Shown here: piece by piece, positions 24,069-32,794 of the stretch
Position numbering within the stretch: position 1 is the first letter of the stretch
Layout: every line of letters begins with the position of its first letter
DNA from: Chloroflexota bacterium
GTDB taxonomy: Bacteria > Chloroflexota > Anaerolineae > Anaerolineales > UBA11579
Reading direction: 5' to 3'
NCBI GenBank assembly: GCA_023485685.1
Contig: JAMCZK010000011.1
Coordinates: forward strand, 1 to 33,144
DNA: 33,144 nucleotides
Made by a program: the position numbers and the translations under genes
Notes under the pieces: generated by a model
What the model was told of the DNA's origin: nothing
The model's database searches: none
The model's input: only the letters and a program-made list of their open reading frames with translations

Positions 24069-25319
24069 ATGTATCGCCTGGCTCACGTTGCCGCGCTAAT
24101 CTTACTAAGCCAATTGCTCACGGCGGCCAATCCCTCGCTGGCAGGAGCCGTTGAGCAAGTGCGCACCTTCACTCGATCGAACGAATTCGACTACGTCGCC
24201 TGGACCCTGAATGCAGCCCTGGTGAAGCTGCAACAATTTTCACTAGGTGCGGAGAGATATCTAGATGGAGAAGCGCAAAGCGAATTATTGCGCGATTACA
24301 TGGAACTAGTGGACCAGATTCAGATCGGGGAGCGGCAACTTGGTGTCCTTCACTCGGATCCAGACCAGTCACGTGTGGCGAATGACATCGCGGCGCTCAA
24401 TCGGCAACTGGCGAAACTTTACGAACAACGCCGGCAATCTGCCCACCTGGCGGAGAGCATCTTGCAAGCGCAAGTGCAATCCATACTCGATGAATATAGG
24501 CTCACCGTCATCGGGCAGCCGCTTCCGCCAATCCTGTTCCATAGCACCCCGCTTCCCTGGGCATTGATTGCCTCCCCGCGAACCGCTATCGCACAGATCG
24601 CCAACATATCGCTGGAAACTGAATTGGGGCTGGAAGATCATATTGCGTTAGAGGATGAAGTTTCCGAAAGCCTGGATCTTTCGACCCTAGTTGTCCCAGT
24701 CGGTGGAATCGGTACCTACCCCACCATGGTGGCCGAGAGCAGCAATTTAAATTGGTTGGCAGAGGTGGTGTCTCATGAGTGGGCGCATAACTACCTGACG
24801 CTGCATCCGCTGGGGTTGCTCTATCTCGAAAGCCCGGAGCTGCAAACCATGAACGAGACTACGGCCAACATCGTGGGCAAAGAGATCAGTGCTGCGTTGA
24901 TCGCCCGCTACTATCCCGAGTTAGTGCCGCCTGAACCTCTGGCTTCCTCAACTTTGTCTGCCGAAAGTCCGTCGGCCGCGCCGGTTTTCGATTTCCAAAA
25001 AGAGATGCACGGCACCCGCGTGCATGTGGATGCGCTGCTGGCTGAAGGAAAAGTGGAAGCCGCTGAACGATATATGGAGGAACGCCGCCAATTGTTCTGG
25101 GAGCAGGGATACGCCATACGCAAGTTGAACCAGGCCTATTTCGCATTCTATGGGAGTTATGCCGATGTGCCCATCGGACCCGCGGGCGAGGACCCCGTAG
25201 GCGCCGCGGTGCGCGAACTACGCGCCCGCAGCAGTTCGCTGGCTGAATTCGTCGATCGCATGTCGGGGCTCACCTCTTTTGATGCATTACGAGAATTGCT
25301 TAGCAGCCTCAATAAATAA
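24069..25319 (+). CDS. Putative exported zinc metalloprotease (gluzincin-like), family not recognised
   Basis: A 416-residue protein with an N-terminal hydrophobic signal or anchor (HVAALILLSQLLTAANPSLAG). A helical, coiled-coil-like region (about 60-135) precedes a protease core. The zinc motif is H236-E237-W-A-H240 (VVSHEWAHNYL). A candidate third ligand is E263 in MNETTANIVGKE, 23 residues later, which resembles the NExxxDIxG block of thermolysin-type gluzincins. A GGIGTYPTMV segment upstream could be the edge strand. I cannot place it in a named family. The frame also offers ATGs at 24057 and 24060, but those lie inside the -10 box, so 24069 is chosen. It leads a run with the DsbA-cyclophilin, PrsW and DedA genes. 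Substrate unknown; acts probably outside the membrane. Confidence 0.8.
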   Translation: MYRLAHVAALILLSQLLTAANPSLAGAVEQVRTFTRSNEFDYVAWTLNAALVKLQQFSLGAERYLDGEAQSELLRDYMELVDQIQIGERQLGVLHSDPDQSRVANDIAALNRQLAKLYEQRRQSAHLAESILQAQVQSILDEYRLTVIGQPLPPILFHSTPLPWALIASPRTAIAQIANISLETELGLEDHIALEDEVSESLDLSTLVVPVGGIGTYPTMVAESSNLNWLAEVVSHEWAHNYLTLHPLGLLYLESPELQTMNETTANIVGKEISAALIARYYPELVPPEPLASSTLSAESPSAAPVFDFQKEMHGTRVHVDALLAEGKVEAAERYMEERRQLFWEQGYAIRKLNQAYFAFYGSYADVPIGPAGEDPVGAAVRELRARSSSLAEFVDRMSGLTSFDALRELLSSLNK

Positions 25320-25332
25320 CCGGGCTCCCCGC

Positions 25333-25341
25333 TGATAAAAT
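25333..25341 (+). promoter_or_regulatory. Extended -10 promoter of the DsbA-cyclophilin gene
   Basis: TGATAAAAT, an extended -10 element (TG at 25333-25334, TAAAAT at 25336-25341), ends 8 nt before the ATG at 25350. No Shine-Dalgarno sequence is present, so initiation is probably leaderless. Confidence 0.55.
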
Positions 25342-25349
25342 ACTCATCC

Positions 25350-26594
25350 ATGCGATCATTCCTTGTTTCCGCGAGTCTTGCGCTCCTTCTCTCTGCGTGC
25401 TCAGGAACTGCCTCCATCCTTACACCCACTGCGAAGCCGACTGTTGTCCCCAGCGAAGTGGTCGGTCTACCGGAGTTCTCCTGCACTGCTGTGACCTCCG
25501 CGGAACCACAGAGCGATCAAGCCGGCACGCCGCTGGCTCAAGTCAGCGAAACGGATTGGGTGCGCGGCCCGGCGGATGCCGCCGTCACTCTGATCGAATA
25601 TAGTGATTTCCAATGTCCATTCTGTGCGCAACTGGCGCAATCACTAGCGCAGTTGGAAGCCCAATACCCCGATGATCTGCGGGTGGTGTACCGCCATTTC
25701 CCACTAATCGGCTCGCCCGAACAACCATTACACGAAAAGGCTGCACTCTCCATGCAGGCCGCTGAAGCGGCCGGTCGCCAGGGAAAATTCTGGGAGATGC
25801 ACGATGCCTTATTTAATGCGCAGAACGAATGGACCGGAATGGGCCAGGAGGATTTCGAAACCTGGTTGCTGGATTCGGCTGGCGCCTTGGAACTGGATGT
25901 GACTCAATTCAGCCAGGATTTACACAGTGACGAATTGGCCCAGATGGCGCAGGATGCCTGGGTCGAGGGGCAAGAAAACCAAATACCTTATACGCCTTAC
26001 ATCTTCATCAACGGAAATTTATACACAGGGCCCACGGATGCGAACAGCCTTGAACCCATCATCCAGCTGGAAGCGCTGAGTGAGCGCCAATTCCACGAAT
26101 GCCCACAGATGATCCTGGAGCCTGGCGCAGGTTACACCGCCACCTTGCAAACCGAAAAAGGCGACATCGTAATCGCGTTGTTCCCTGAAGTGGCGCCGAT
26201 GGCGGTGAACAGCTTTGTTTTCCTGGCCCAAAACGATTGGTTCGACAACGTTACTTTCCATCGAGTGCTGCCCGGCTTTGTCGCGCAGGCTGGCGATCCC
26301 TCAGGGACCGGGTACGGCAGCCCGGGATACTCGTTTGCAATCGAAGTGGATCCCGAGCTCACCTTTGACCGCGCCGGGCTGCTTGCCATGGCGAACTCAG
26401 GGCCTACATCAAATGGCAGCCAATTCTTTATCACACTGGGCCCGGCCGAACATCTTAACGGCCAATTCACGATTTTTGGTGAAGTGATCCAGGGCATGGA
26501 CGTGGCGGAGAGTCTGACGCCCCGCGATCCGACGCAAGCAGCTGGGCTTCCACCGGGTGATCTGATCCTAGACGTCAGCATCGAGGTTCATTGA
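25350..26594 (+). CDS. DsbA-like thioredoxin fused to cyclophilin-type peptidyl-prolyl isomerase, lipoprotein
   Basis: A 414-residue lipoprotein with two folding-enzyme domains. The lipobox is LSAC (C17), followed by a short Thr/Pro linker. Residues about 65-245 form a DsbA/DsbG-like thioredoxin domain: active site C89-P-F-C92 in YSDFQCPFC, helical insertion, and the cis-Pro loop YTPYIFING (P216). Residues about 262-414 form a cyclophilin: FHRV (R305), GFVAQAGD, SNGSQFFITLG and LNGQFTIFGEV. Thus disulfide oxidation or isomerisation and proline isomerisation are joined in one outer-surface protein. Two further Cys (C45, C251) flank the thioredoxin domain and could form a linking disulfide. It overlaps the PrsW gene by 4 nt. 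Confidence 0.92.
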   Translation: MRSFLVSASLALLLSACSGTASILTPTAKPTVVPSEVVGLPEFSCTAVTSAEPQSDQAGTPLAQVSETDWVRGPADAAVTLIEYSDFQCPFCAQLAQSLAQLEAQYPDDLRVVYRHFPLIGSPEQPLHEKAALSMQAAEAAGRQGKFWEMHDALFNAQNEWTGMGQEDFETWLLDSAGALELDVTQFSQDLHSDELAQMAQDAWVEGQENQIPYTPYIFINGNLYTGPTDANSLEPIIQLEALSERQFHECPQMILEPGAGYTATLQTEKGDIVIALFPEVAPMAVNSFVFLAQNDWFDNVTFHRVLPGFVAQAGDPSGTGYGSPGYSFAIEVDPELTFDRAGLLAMANSGPTSNGSQFFITLGPAEHLNGQFTIFGEVIQGMDVAESLTPRDPTQAAGLPPGDLILDVSIEVH

Positions 26595-27826
26595 GCACAG
26601 GGGGCGTTGCCAAACGAGCGCCAAGCAGCATCCATTGGCCTTCGGTGTTTCAATTTGCCTTTAGCGGGTTGGCTCTTTCGGCACTCTGGAGTCTCGCTTC
26701 AATCTCTTTGCTGGATAATTTTCTCGCCTCCAGTTTTCAACAGACAGAGGCTGGGCAAGATTGGTTTACTTCGGCTGGTTTTTTCTTCCTGGGTCTTTTG
26801 TTGCTGCCCTCCGCGATTCTTTCACTACGTCGCATTCTGGGACGCCTCTCGAGAGAAGTCAACGTCCCTGGCGGCCGCTTCGGCCTGAGCATTTTCCTGA
26901 TCCCCATTGCACTTGCAGCGGGAAATTGGCTGCTGGCTAAGAATTTAACGGTGTGGGTAGCCCCACTTTATATTTTCGTGACATTGCTTTCAATTGGCTG
27001 GTTGCTCTGGCTGGCTATCCACAATCTTAAACCCGGCTCGGGGCAGCGTTCCTGGGGCGCACTGGGCAGCGGCTTGGCGCTTTCGCCGCTGCTTGCATTC
27101 ACCCTTGAAGTCCTGGCGGCAATTTTCTTGTTCATCCTCCTGGCGGTTTACATCGGCACGAGTCCGGAATTAGGCCGCGCCCTGGATACGGTCAATAACC
27201 TGGCCGACCCAATGAATCCCAATATGGAATCAATACTCGAAAACCTGCAGCCTTTTTTCAATGATCCATTTGTTTTGTTCATAATACTGACGGGGCTGGG
27301 TGTATTTGTACCGCTCATTGAAGAGCTGCTCAAACCCGTCGGTGTCATGCTGCTGCTCGGGCGCAAGCTGACCCCGGCGCAGGGTTTCGCCCTCGGCGCC
27401 CTGAGTGGCGCCGGTTATGCCCTGGTGGAAAATTTAACCGTTGGCGTGAACGGTGAAAGCTGGGCTATTATCTCCATTGGCCGCTTTGGCACCAGCGCGA
27501 TGCACATCCTTACCACCGCGCTGAGCGGTTATGCCCTTGTGCGCGCAAAAAACGAAAAGCGCTACCTGGCCTTATTGGGTACCTATCTATTAAATGTGGT
27601 CATTCATGGGCTTTGGAATGCCCTGGCCGTGCTTACCAGTGCGGCGGTGTTGGCCAACTCTAGAAATGGCGGCTTCCTGCCGCCGGAGTTGATCTTCATT
27701 GCGCCTGCCATGCTGGGGACTCTAGCTCTGGCTTGTTTATTCTTTTTGCGCCGGTATAATCACCGCCTTAGCGAAGCCGACAACTCAAAGTTCGCTACGC
27801 CAATACCAAAGGCCGAGTCTTTATAA
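26591..27826 (+). CDS. PrsW-type intramembrane metalloprotease
   Basis: A 411-residue polytopic protein with about 10 hydrophobic segments. The PrsW signatures are in order: E244-E-x-x-K248 in PLIEELLKPVGVM, GAGYALVENL, AMHILTTALSGYAL and LNVVIHGLWNAL. PrsW-family enzymes cut membrane-bound substrates, for example anti-sigma factors, in the bilayer. No anti-sigma gene is visible here. Start: the frame runs from TTG 26591 overlapping the previous stop (TTGA), with GAGG 4 nt before; no better in-frame start exists before the first helix, so TTG is accepted with some doubt. Translationally coupled to the folding lipoprotein, suggesting joint response to envelope protein damage. Confidence 0.85.
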   Translation: MSTGGVAKRAPSSIHWPSVFQFAFSGLALSALWSLASISLLDNFLASSFQQTEAGQDWFTSAGFFFLGLLLLPSAILSLRRILGRLSREVNVPGGRFGLSIFLIPIALAAGNWLLAKNLTVWVAPLYIFVTLLSIGWLLWLAIHNLKPGSGQRSWGALGSGLALSPLLAFTLEVLAAIFLFILLAVYIGTSPELGRALDTVNNLADPMNPNMESILENLQPFFNDPFVLFIILTGLGVFVPLIEELLKPVGVMLLLGRKLTPAQGFALGALSGAGYALVENLTVGVNGESWAIISIGRFGTSAMHILTTALSGYALVRAKNEKRYLALLGTYLLNVVIHGLWNALAVLTSAAVLANSRNGGFLPPELIFIAPAMLGTLALACLFFLRRYNHRLSEADNSKFATPIPKAESL

Positions 27827-27841
27827 GGAGCATCACCATCT

Positions 27842-28495
27842 ATGGATTTCATTCTGGCAGCCATTGATTTTTTTCTTCGCCTCGACGTACATTTGTCCGA
27901 GATCATCAGTGCCTATGGTTTGTGGACCTATCTCATCCTCTTCGTGATCATTTTCGCGGAGACCGGGTTTGTCGTCACGCCTTTTCTACCTGGTGATTCC
28001 TTGATTTTTGCCGCGGCTACTTTCGCTGGCCTCGGTCTGCTGAATCCCCTGCTGCTGTTCGCTTTGTTGGCTGTAGCCGCGATCTTGGGCGATAGCGTCA
28101 ATTATGCCATTGGACATGCCATTGGGCCCCGGGTATTTCGCGAGGATGTTCGCTTCCTTAAACGCGAATATCTGGACCGCACCCACGCGTTTTTTGAAAA
28201 GTATGGCGGCAAGACGATTATCCTGGCTCGCTTCATGCCCATCATCCGTACTTTCGCGCCCTTTGTGGCCGGGGTCGGCGCGATGACCTACGGCAAGTTC
28301 CTGGTCTACAACGTCGTGGGTGGAATGCTTTGGGTGGGGCTCTTCACGTTTCTGGGTTATTTCTTCGGCAACATTCCCGCCGTGCAAGAGAATTTCACTC
28401 TGGTGGTTTTGGGCATTATCTTTATTTCCATCCTCCCGCCCATCATCGAATTTTTCCGCGAACGCGGCAAAACCAAGCGCCTTGCCACGGAATAA
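27842..28495 (+). CDS. DedA family membrane protein
   Basis: A 217-residue DedA/VTT-domain protein. Conserved blocks: FAETGFVVTPFLPGDSLIFAAATFAG, a GDSVNYAIGHAIG segment, and RFMPIIRTFAPFVAGVGAM with the essential-type Arg residues. DedA proteins are membrane lipid flippases or scramblases in several bacteria (for example undecaprenyl-phosphate or phosphatidylethanolamine transport) and affect envelope stress resistance. Which lipid this one moves is unknown. AAGGAG lies 12 nt before the ATG, slightly far. It follows the PrsW gene by 15 nt and ends the plus-strand cluster at a bidirectional terminator. Confidence 0.93.
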   Translation: MDFILAAIDFFLRLDVHLSEIISAYGLWTYLILFVIIFAETGFVVTPFLPGDSLIFAAATFAGLGLLNPLLLFALLAVAAILGDSVNYAIGHAIGPRVFREDVRFLKREYLDRTHAFFEKYGGKTIILARFMPIIRTFAPFVAGVGAMTYGKFLVYNVVGGMLWVGLFTFLGYFFGNIPAVQENFTLVVLGIIFISILPPIIEFFRERGKTKRLATE

Positions 28496-28526
28496 AAAGT
28501 CGGGCTGTTGAACAGCCCGACTTTTT
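28494..28526. terminator. Bidirectional terminator between dedA and acylase genes
   Basis: AAAAAGTCGGGCTG (28494-28507) and its exact complement CAGCCCGACTTTTT (28513-28526), loop TTGAA. The symmetric A/T flanks give T runs on both strands. It starts at the DedA stop codon and lies 14 nt from the stop of the convergent acylase gene. Confidence 0.95.
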
Positions 28527-28539
28527 CTTTTGCATCGAC

Positions 28540-31059
28540 TTAGTAGGCGGGGGTCAGGATCAAATGACCTTCTGATTCGGCTTCGATCACCGTCCGCTCC
28601 CAGTGCATCGGCAGATATTCGATAGCCGCCCAAAGTGGGGCTAGGTCAATGTAGTGAGGGTGGTATGCGTGACCGGATTGCCCGGTTGTGTTGATCTGTA
28701 AAGAATTTTCCCAGTTGCTTAAGTCCATAATGCTGCGCTTAGAAGGCAGGCTGGTGACATCAAAAGTGCCAGTCCCTGCGTCCCAGTTGGTAGCGTTGAT
28801 GATGGCGCTGCCGCCCGAAACCGGGAAGGGCCCGCGGTTGAACAACGAACCGATAATGGGGAAATTGTCCATCGTCTGGTGGACAAAGGTGATCGTGTGC
28901 AGATCGCCCCAGGTCCACTGCGATGGATCGTTACCCTGAGTGCTCTTGAGTTCGGCCACCGCTGCACTGAGGGAAGACAGAAGAATCGCATCACGGCTTT
29001 CGATGGCTTCGGTGTTCACGTCGTCCCACCAAACATTTTCCGGATCCGAGAGCAAGTTGCTGACCACCACATACCAGAGCGAATTCCCATTCGGCCAGTA
29101 AGCTTCAGGCAACTCGTCATTGAAGGTGGCTTTGAGCAATTGCATCCAGAAGGCGTTAAAGAGAGCCGCTTCCGCGGAATCCGCGGCCTGGTTCCCACCC
29201 CAAGCGATCAGTTGATCTCTTAGGGTAGCCACTTCAGCATCCTCAATCTCCAGCGACGAAAGTGCCGGGATGAGCTCCAGCGCCCCGAGATTCACCGAGT
29301 CGGCCTGCATTCGTTGGTAATCGGCGATGTCGAGAGGGCCGCCCGCGTCAAGAATTAGTTGTTCGATGCGCTGAGCGCGGTAGCCATAATCCCAGAAATC
29401 GGCGATCAGATACGGATAATCTGGTCCTACGATGGCATTATTGGCCGCAACGATATAACCAGATGACGGATTGAGTCCGTATGGCAATTCTTCGAAGGAG
29501 ATAAAACCTTGCCAAGCATATTTATCTGTCCATCCCGGAGTTGGGAATTTGCCATCGGTTTGATTGCGCAATGGGATGTGTCCCGGCATCTGGTAACCGA
29601 TGTTTCCATCCACATCGGCATAGAGTAGGCTCTGCGAAGGAACGACGAAATCACGGGCAGCCTCGCGGAATTCATCGAAGTTCTGGGCGCGGTTGATCTT
29701 GAAGATAGACTGCAAGGTGTTACCGGGGTCCAGCGCGGTCCAGCGCAAGGCAATGGCGTAGTTTCCAGGAATGTCCAATCCGGAATTCTGATCGAAATCG
29801 GCCAGATCTCCATAGCTATCCGAGATGATGGGGCCGAACTGTGTAATGCGCACCGGCAGTTCAACTACTTGGTCGCTGCCTACATGGATGTTCTCTACGA
29901 GAACATCCATATCTACCCATTCGCCGTTCATTTCGTACTGATTAGGATTATCGGGATTGACCTTGATAATGTACAGATCCATTACATCAGCCCCAACGTT
30001 GGTGAAACCCCAGGCGATGCGGTCATTGTGGCCGATGACAATACCGGGAGCGCCTACAAACGAAACGCCCACGGCTTCATAGGGGCACTCAGGTCCTTTG
30101 GGCGCACAGTGTAAGCCCACCTGATACCAAATCGATGGGATGCTGGCATCCAGGTGCGGGTCATTGGCCAGCAGCGGCGCCCCGGTGGCCGACAGTTCCC
30201 CAGAGATGACCCAGCTGTTTGAACCCAGTTCCGCATTCGGATCGCCGCCTAGCAACCGGTCTGCCATTGCAACTTGCCCATTGAGCGCAGCCAATTCCCG
30301 GGCGACCTCAGCCGGTAACCCAGAGACGACCTGTTCACTCTGCGCCCCTTCATTCGCAAATATTTCGAAATCGGGAACAATGATGGGATGATTTTCATCG
30401 TAGGTTGGGAAAAGTTCAGCGATGCGAGCCTCGGACATGGTATTCAACAGGATGGAGCGCTCGATTTCAGCGTCCATGTTGTCACGCAAATCCCAGGCCA
30501 TTGCTTTCGCCCAGGTCAGTGTATTCAATGGCTCCCAATCGGCGGGCTGATAACCACTGTTCACCAAGGGAAGAAAGAGATATTCCAGGCTGAGTTCAGT
30601 TCCCTGATGGTCTGCCAGGTAGGCGTTAACCCCTGCCGAATAAGCCTCCAACATGGCCATACTTTGGGTATCCAGCATCTCCAATTCCTGCTTTGCCACG
30701 CGTTCCCACCCCAGGGTGCGCAGAAAAGTATCGATGTCCAATGTTGCGTCGCCCAGCATCTCCGAAAGGCGACCGGCGCTGGTGTGACGCTGGAAATCCA
30801 TCTGCCAGAAACGGTCCTGGGCATGGATGTAGCCTTCAGCGAAAAAGAGATCGTGCTCCGTGCTGGCGTAAATGTGGGGAATGCCAGCTTGATCGCGAAA
30901 AATATCCACCGGGCCGTCCAGCCCTTCGAGAGTTATTTCTCCATCGGTTTGAGGAAACGAATCATCGACGGCGGCATAAACATAAATGCCTGCCCCAAGG
31001 ACGATAAGGGCAACGAGAGCAAGCAGACCTAGCAAAATAAAACCTAGGATACGCAACAT
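28540..31059 (-). CDS. Penicillin-acylase-family Ntn hydrolase (S45)
   Basis: An 839-residue precursor. An N-terminal hydrophobic anchor (ILGFILLGLLALVALIVLGAGIYVYAAV) precedes the alpha-chain segment (GIPHIYASTEHDLFFAEGYIHAQDRFWQMDF). The autocleavage site is G279-S280 in LGSNSWVISG; S280 would become the N-terminal nucleophile of the beta chain. LLANDPHLDASIPS, and later GYIVAANNAI with the active-site-type Asn, support an intact enzyme. Relatives cleave amide bonds of beta-lactams, acyl-homoserine lactones or lipid amides; here the substrate is unknown. It probably acts outside, held by the anchor. AAGGAG lies before the ATG. It starts 56 nt after AcpS and is likely in the same operon. Confidence 0.93.
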   Translation of the reverse strand: MLRILGFILLGLLALVALIVLGAGIYVYAAVDDSFPQTDGEITLEGLDGPVDIFRDQAGIPHIYASTEHDLFFAEGYIHAQDRFWQMDFQRHTSAGRLSEMLGDATLDIDTFLRTLGWERVAKQELEMLDTQSMAMLEAYSAGVNAYLADHQGTELSLEYLFLPLVNSGYQPADWEPLNTLTWAKAMAWDLRDNMDAEIERSILLNTMSEARIAELFPTYDENHPIIVPDFEIFANEGAQSEQVVSGLPAEVARELAALNGQVAMADRLLGGDPNAELGSNSWVISGELSATGAPLLANDPHLDASIPSIWYQVGLHCAPKGPECPYEAVGVSFVGAPGIVIGHNDRIAWGFTNVGADVMDLYIIKVNPDNPNQYEMNGEWVDMDVLVENIHVGSDQVVELPVRITQFGPIISDSYGDLADFDQNSGLDIPGNYAIALRWTALDPGNTLQSIFKINRAQNFDEFREAARDFVVPSQSLLYADVDGNIGYQMPGHIPLRNQTDGKFPTPGWTDKYAWQGFISFEELPYGLNPSSGYIVAANNAIVGPDYPYLIADFWDYGYRAQRIEQLILDAGGPLDIADYQRMQADSVNLGALELIPALSSLEIEDAEVATLRDQLIAWGGNQAADSAEAALFNAFWMQLLKATFNDELPEAYWPNGNSLWYVVVSNLLSDPENVWWDDVNTEAIESRDAILLSSLSAAVAELKSTQGNDPSQWTWGDLHTITFVHQTMDNFPIIGSLFNRGPFPVSGGSAIINATNWDAGTGTFDVTSLPSKRSIMDLSNWENSLQINTTGQSGHAYHPHYIDLAPLWAAIEYLPMHWERTVIEAESEGHLILTPAY

Positions 31060-31115
31060 TGATACTCCTTAGATTTTAGGCGGAGGTGCAAGAATTGGCG
31101 GATTATAAACCGGTC

Positions 31116-31481
31116 TTAGGAAGCAACCACAAAGGCGAGGGCGTGTTCGTGGGTGTGGCTGAGCGAAACTGCCCAGCGAGTGATGCCGCGTCGCTCGGCA
31201 AGTTGTTTCGCTTCGCCGAATAAGTGCAAAACAGGTTCCCGCGCTGGACCACGCAGGATCTCTATTTCCAGCCAACTCACCGGGCCAATGCCGGTGGCAA
31301 GGGCTTTGGCCACTGCTTCCTTGCCGGCGAAACGCGCCGCAAGCGACGGGAGGTTTCCTTTAATTTGCTCCAACTCCCGTTGCGTATACACACGATTGAG
31401 GAAACGATCGCCGTGGCGCTCGATGGCGGCCTCGAGCCGCTTCACTTCCAACATATCGACGCCGGTCAGCAACTGAGTCAT
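31116..31481 (-). CDS. acpS: Holo-[acyl-carrier-protein] synthase AcpS
   Basis: Transfers the 4'-phosphopantetheine arm of CoA to the acyl carrier protein, switching on fatty acid synthesis. A 121-residue protein with TGVDMLEVKR (metal ligand D9) and ARFAGKEAVAKAL (E55, K59), plus the C-terminal SLSHTHEHALAFV strand. Length is typical for AcpS-type trimeric enzymes. A TTG just upstream is in frame, but the ATG at 31481 overlaps the previous gene's TGA by one base (TGATG) and begins the consensus. Located between an M16 peptidase gene and the acylase gene. Confidence 0.95.
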   Translation of the reverse strand: MTQLLTGVDMLEVKRLEAAIERHGDRFLNRVYTQRELEQIKGNLPSLAARFAGKEAVAKALATGIGPVSWLEIEILRGPAREPVLHLFGEAKQLAERRGITRWAVSLSHTHEHALAFVVAS

Positions 31482-32794
31482 CAAGCCTCCGGGCGCTTGG
31501 GGCCCGCTACAGCCACGGCCAGTTTATCGTTCGGCAGATAGTTGGCGGCTGCGTCGCGGATTTGTTCGCGGGTGATGGAACGGATCTCATCTGGGAAACG
31601 GCGGTAGTAATCCAATCCCAATTCATGCCGCTCCAGATTGAGCAGGGCTTCTGTTACGCCGCCGTTGGTCTCAAGGGAAAGGGGCATACTGCCAATAAAG
31701 TTAGATTGGCTGTCGCTCAACTCCTCCTCGGTAACCAATTCGTCTGCGAAACGCGCCAACTCTTTGAAAATCATCTCCGCGGCTTTTTCTTCGTTGGCGG
31801 GATTCACACCGGCGGCTACTGCCCATGGGCCGGGACCGCTGCCGCCTCCTAAATTGCTATACGCGTAATAGGCCAATCCGGCTTGTTCGCGCACTACGTC
31901 GCCCACGCGGCCCATTAAGCCGAAGTGGCCCAGGATATTGTTGCCCAGATTGGCTGCCATATAATCAGGCGCCTTGCGCGGTGGGCCCGCGGTGCCGATA
32001 ATGAGGTCGCTCTGGCTCTTACCGGGAATGGCATGACGTTTATGTACGCGCGCTGGCAAAGGTTCCCACGCGGGCAACTCGAGTACAGGGGGTTGCTCAG
32101 GATTCTGCCAATCCTCCAGTGTGGCGCGCACTGCATCGACAGCTTTTTCGGTCTCGATGCCACCCACAACAGCCAGCACCATTCCCCGCGGTCCGTAGTG
32201 GTGCTTGTGGAAATCAACCAAATCATCCACAGTAATCGCGCCTACTGTTTGCGGATGGCCCTCCTCGGCGCGCGCATAAGGGTGCTGGCGATAAACCAGC
32301 TCATCGAAGATCAGTGACGCCATATCTCGCGTATCCTGGGCGCGCATCGCCAGTCCCGTTAACAACTGGGCGCGTAATCGTTCGATTTGTGCACGCGGGA
32401 AAACCGGATGGCGTAATCCTTCGTTGAGTAAATCCAGCAACAACGGTAGATCTTCGGCTAGCGACCGTCCGCCGAAACCGGCAGTATGCGTGCCGCCGCT
32501 GAAACCGAAGCTGGCGCCTACCGATTCCAGCGAATCGTAAATGGCCTGGAATTCGCGTTTGGCGGTACCGCGCATCAACGCCGAAGCCACGAAATCTGCC
32601 AGGCCTAATTTCTCGTCGGGGTCGAAGAGACTGCCGGCGATCAGGTAACCGCGCAGCGTGACGGCCTGGCTGTTGGGATTTTCGCGCGCCAGCACCACAA
32701 TCCCGTTGGCTAATTCGACGCGGGTGATGTCCTCTGCCCCGGGAATGGAGGAGAGTGGCAATTTTTGTTTGGGCGGACTGGTCACAATGCTCAT
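31481..32794 (-). CDS. M16 peptidase-like subunit lacking the zinc motif
   Basis: A 437-residue M16 protein with the two repeated domains of this family. Normal M16 enzymes carry H-x-x-E-H in the block GxxHFLEHMxFKGT. Here the aligned block reads GLADFVASALMRGT, so the residues are D67, A70 and S71 and zinc cannot be bound. The C-terminal domain keeps the Arg/Tyr pair block VVREQAGLAYYAY that contacts substrate in the partner. This is the pattern of the non-catalytic subunit in two-component M16B proteases. The active partner should be the gene just upstream, which overlaps by 4 nt (ATGA) but is cut by the window edge. No signal peptide is seen, so probably cytoplasmic. Confidence 0.9.
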   Translation of the reverse strand: MSIVTSPPKQKLPLSSIPGAEDITRVELANGIVVLARENPNSQAVTLRGYLIAGSLFDPDEKLGLADFVASALMRGTAKREFQAIYDSLESVGASFGFSGGTHTAGFGGRSLAEDLPLLLDLLNEGLRHPVFPRAQIERLRAQLLTGLAMRAQDTRDMASLIFDELVYRQHPYARAEEGHPQTVGAITVDDLVDFHKHHYGPRGMVLAVVGGIETEKAVDAVRATLEDWQNPEQPPVLELPAWEPLPARVHKRHAIPGKSQSDLIIGTAGPPRKAPDYMAANLGNNILGHFGLMGRVGDVVREQAGLAYYAYSNLGGGSGPGPWAVAAGVNPANEEKAAEMIFKELARFADELVTEEELSDSQSNFIGSMPLSLETNGGVTEALLNLERHELGLDYYRRFPDEIRSITREQIRDAAANYLPNDKLAVAVAGPKRPEA

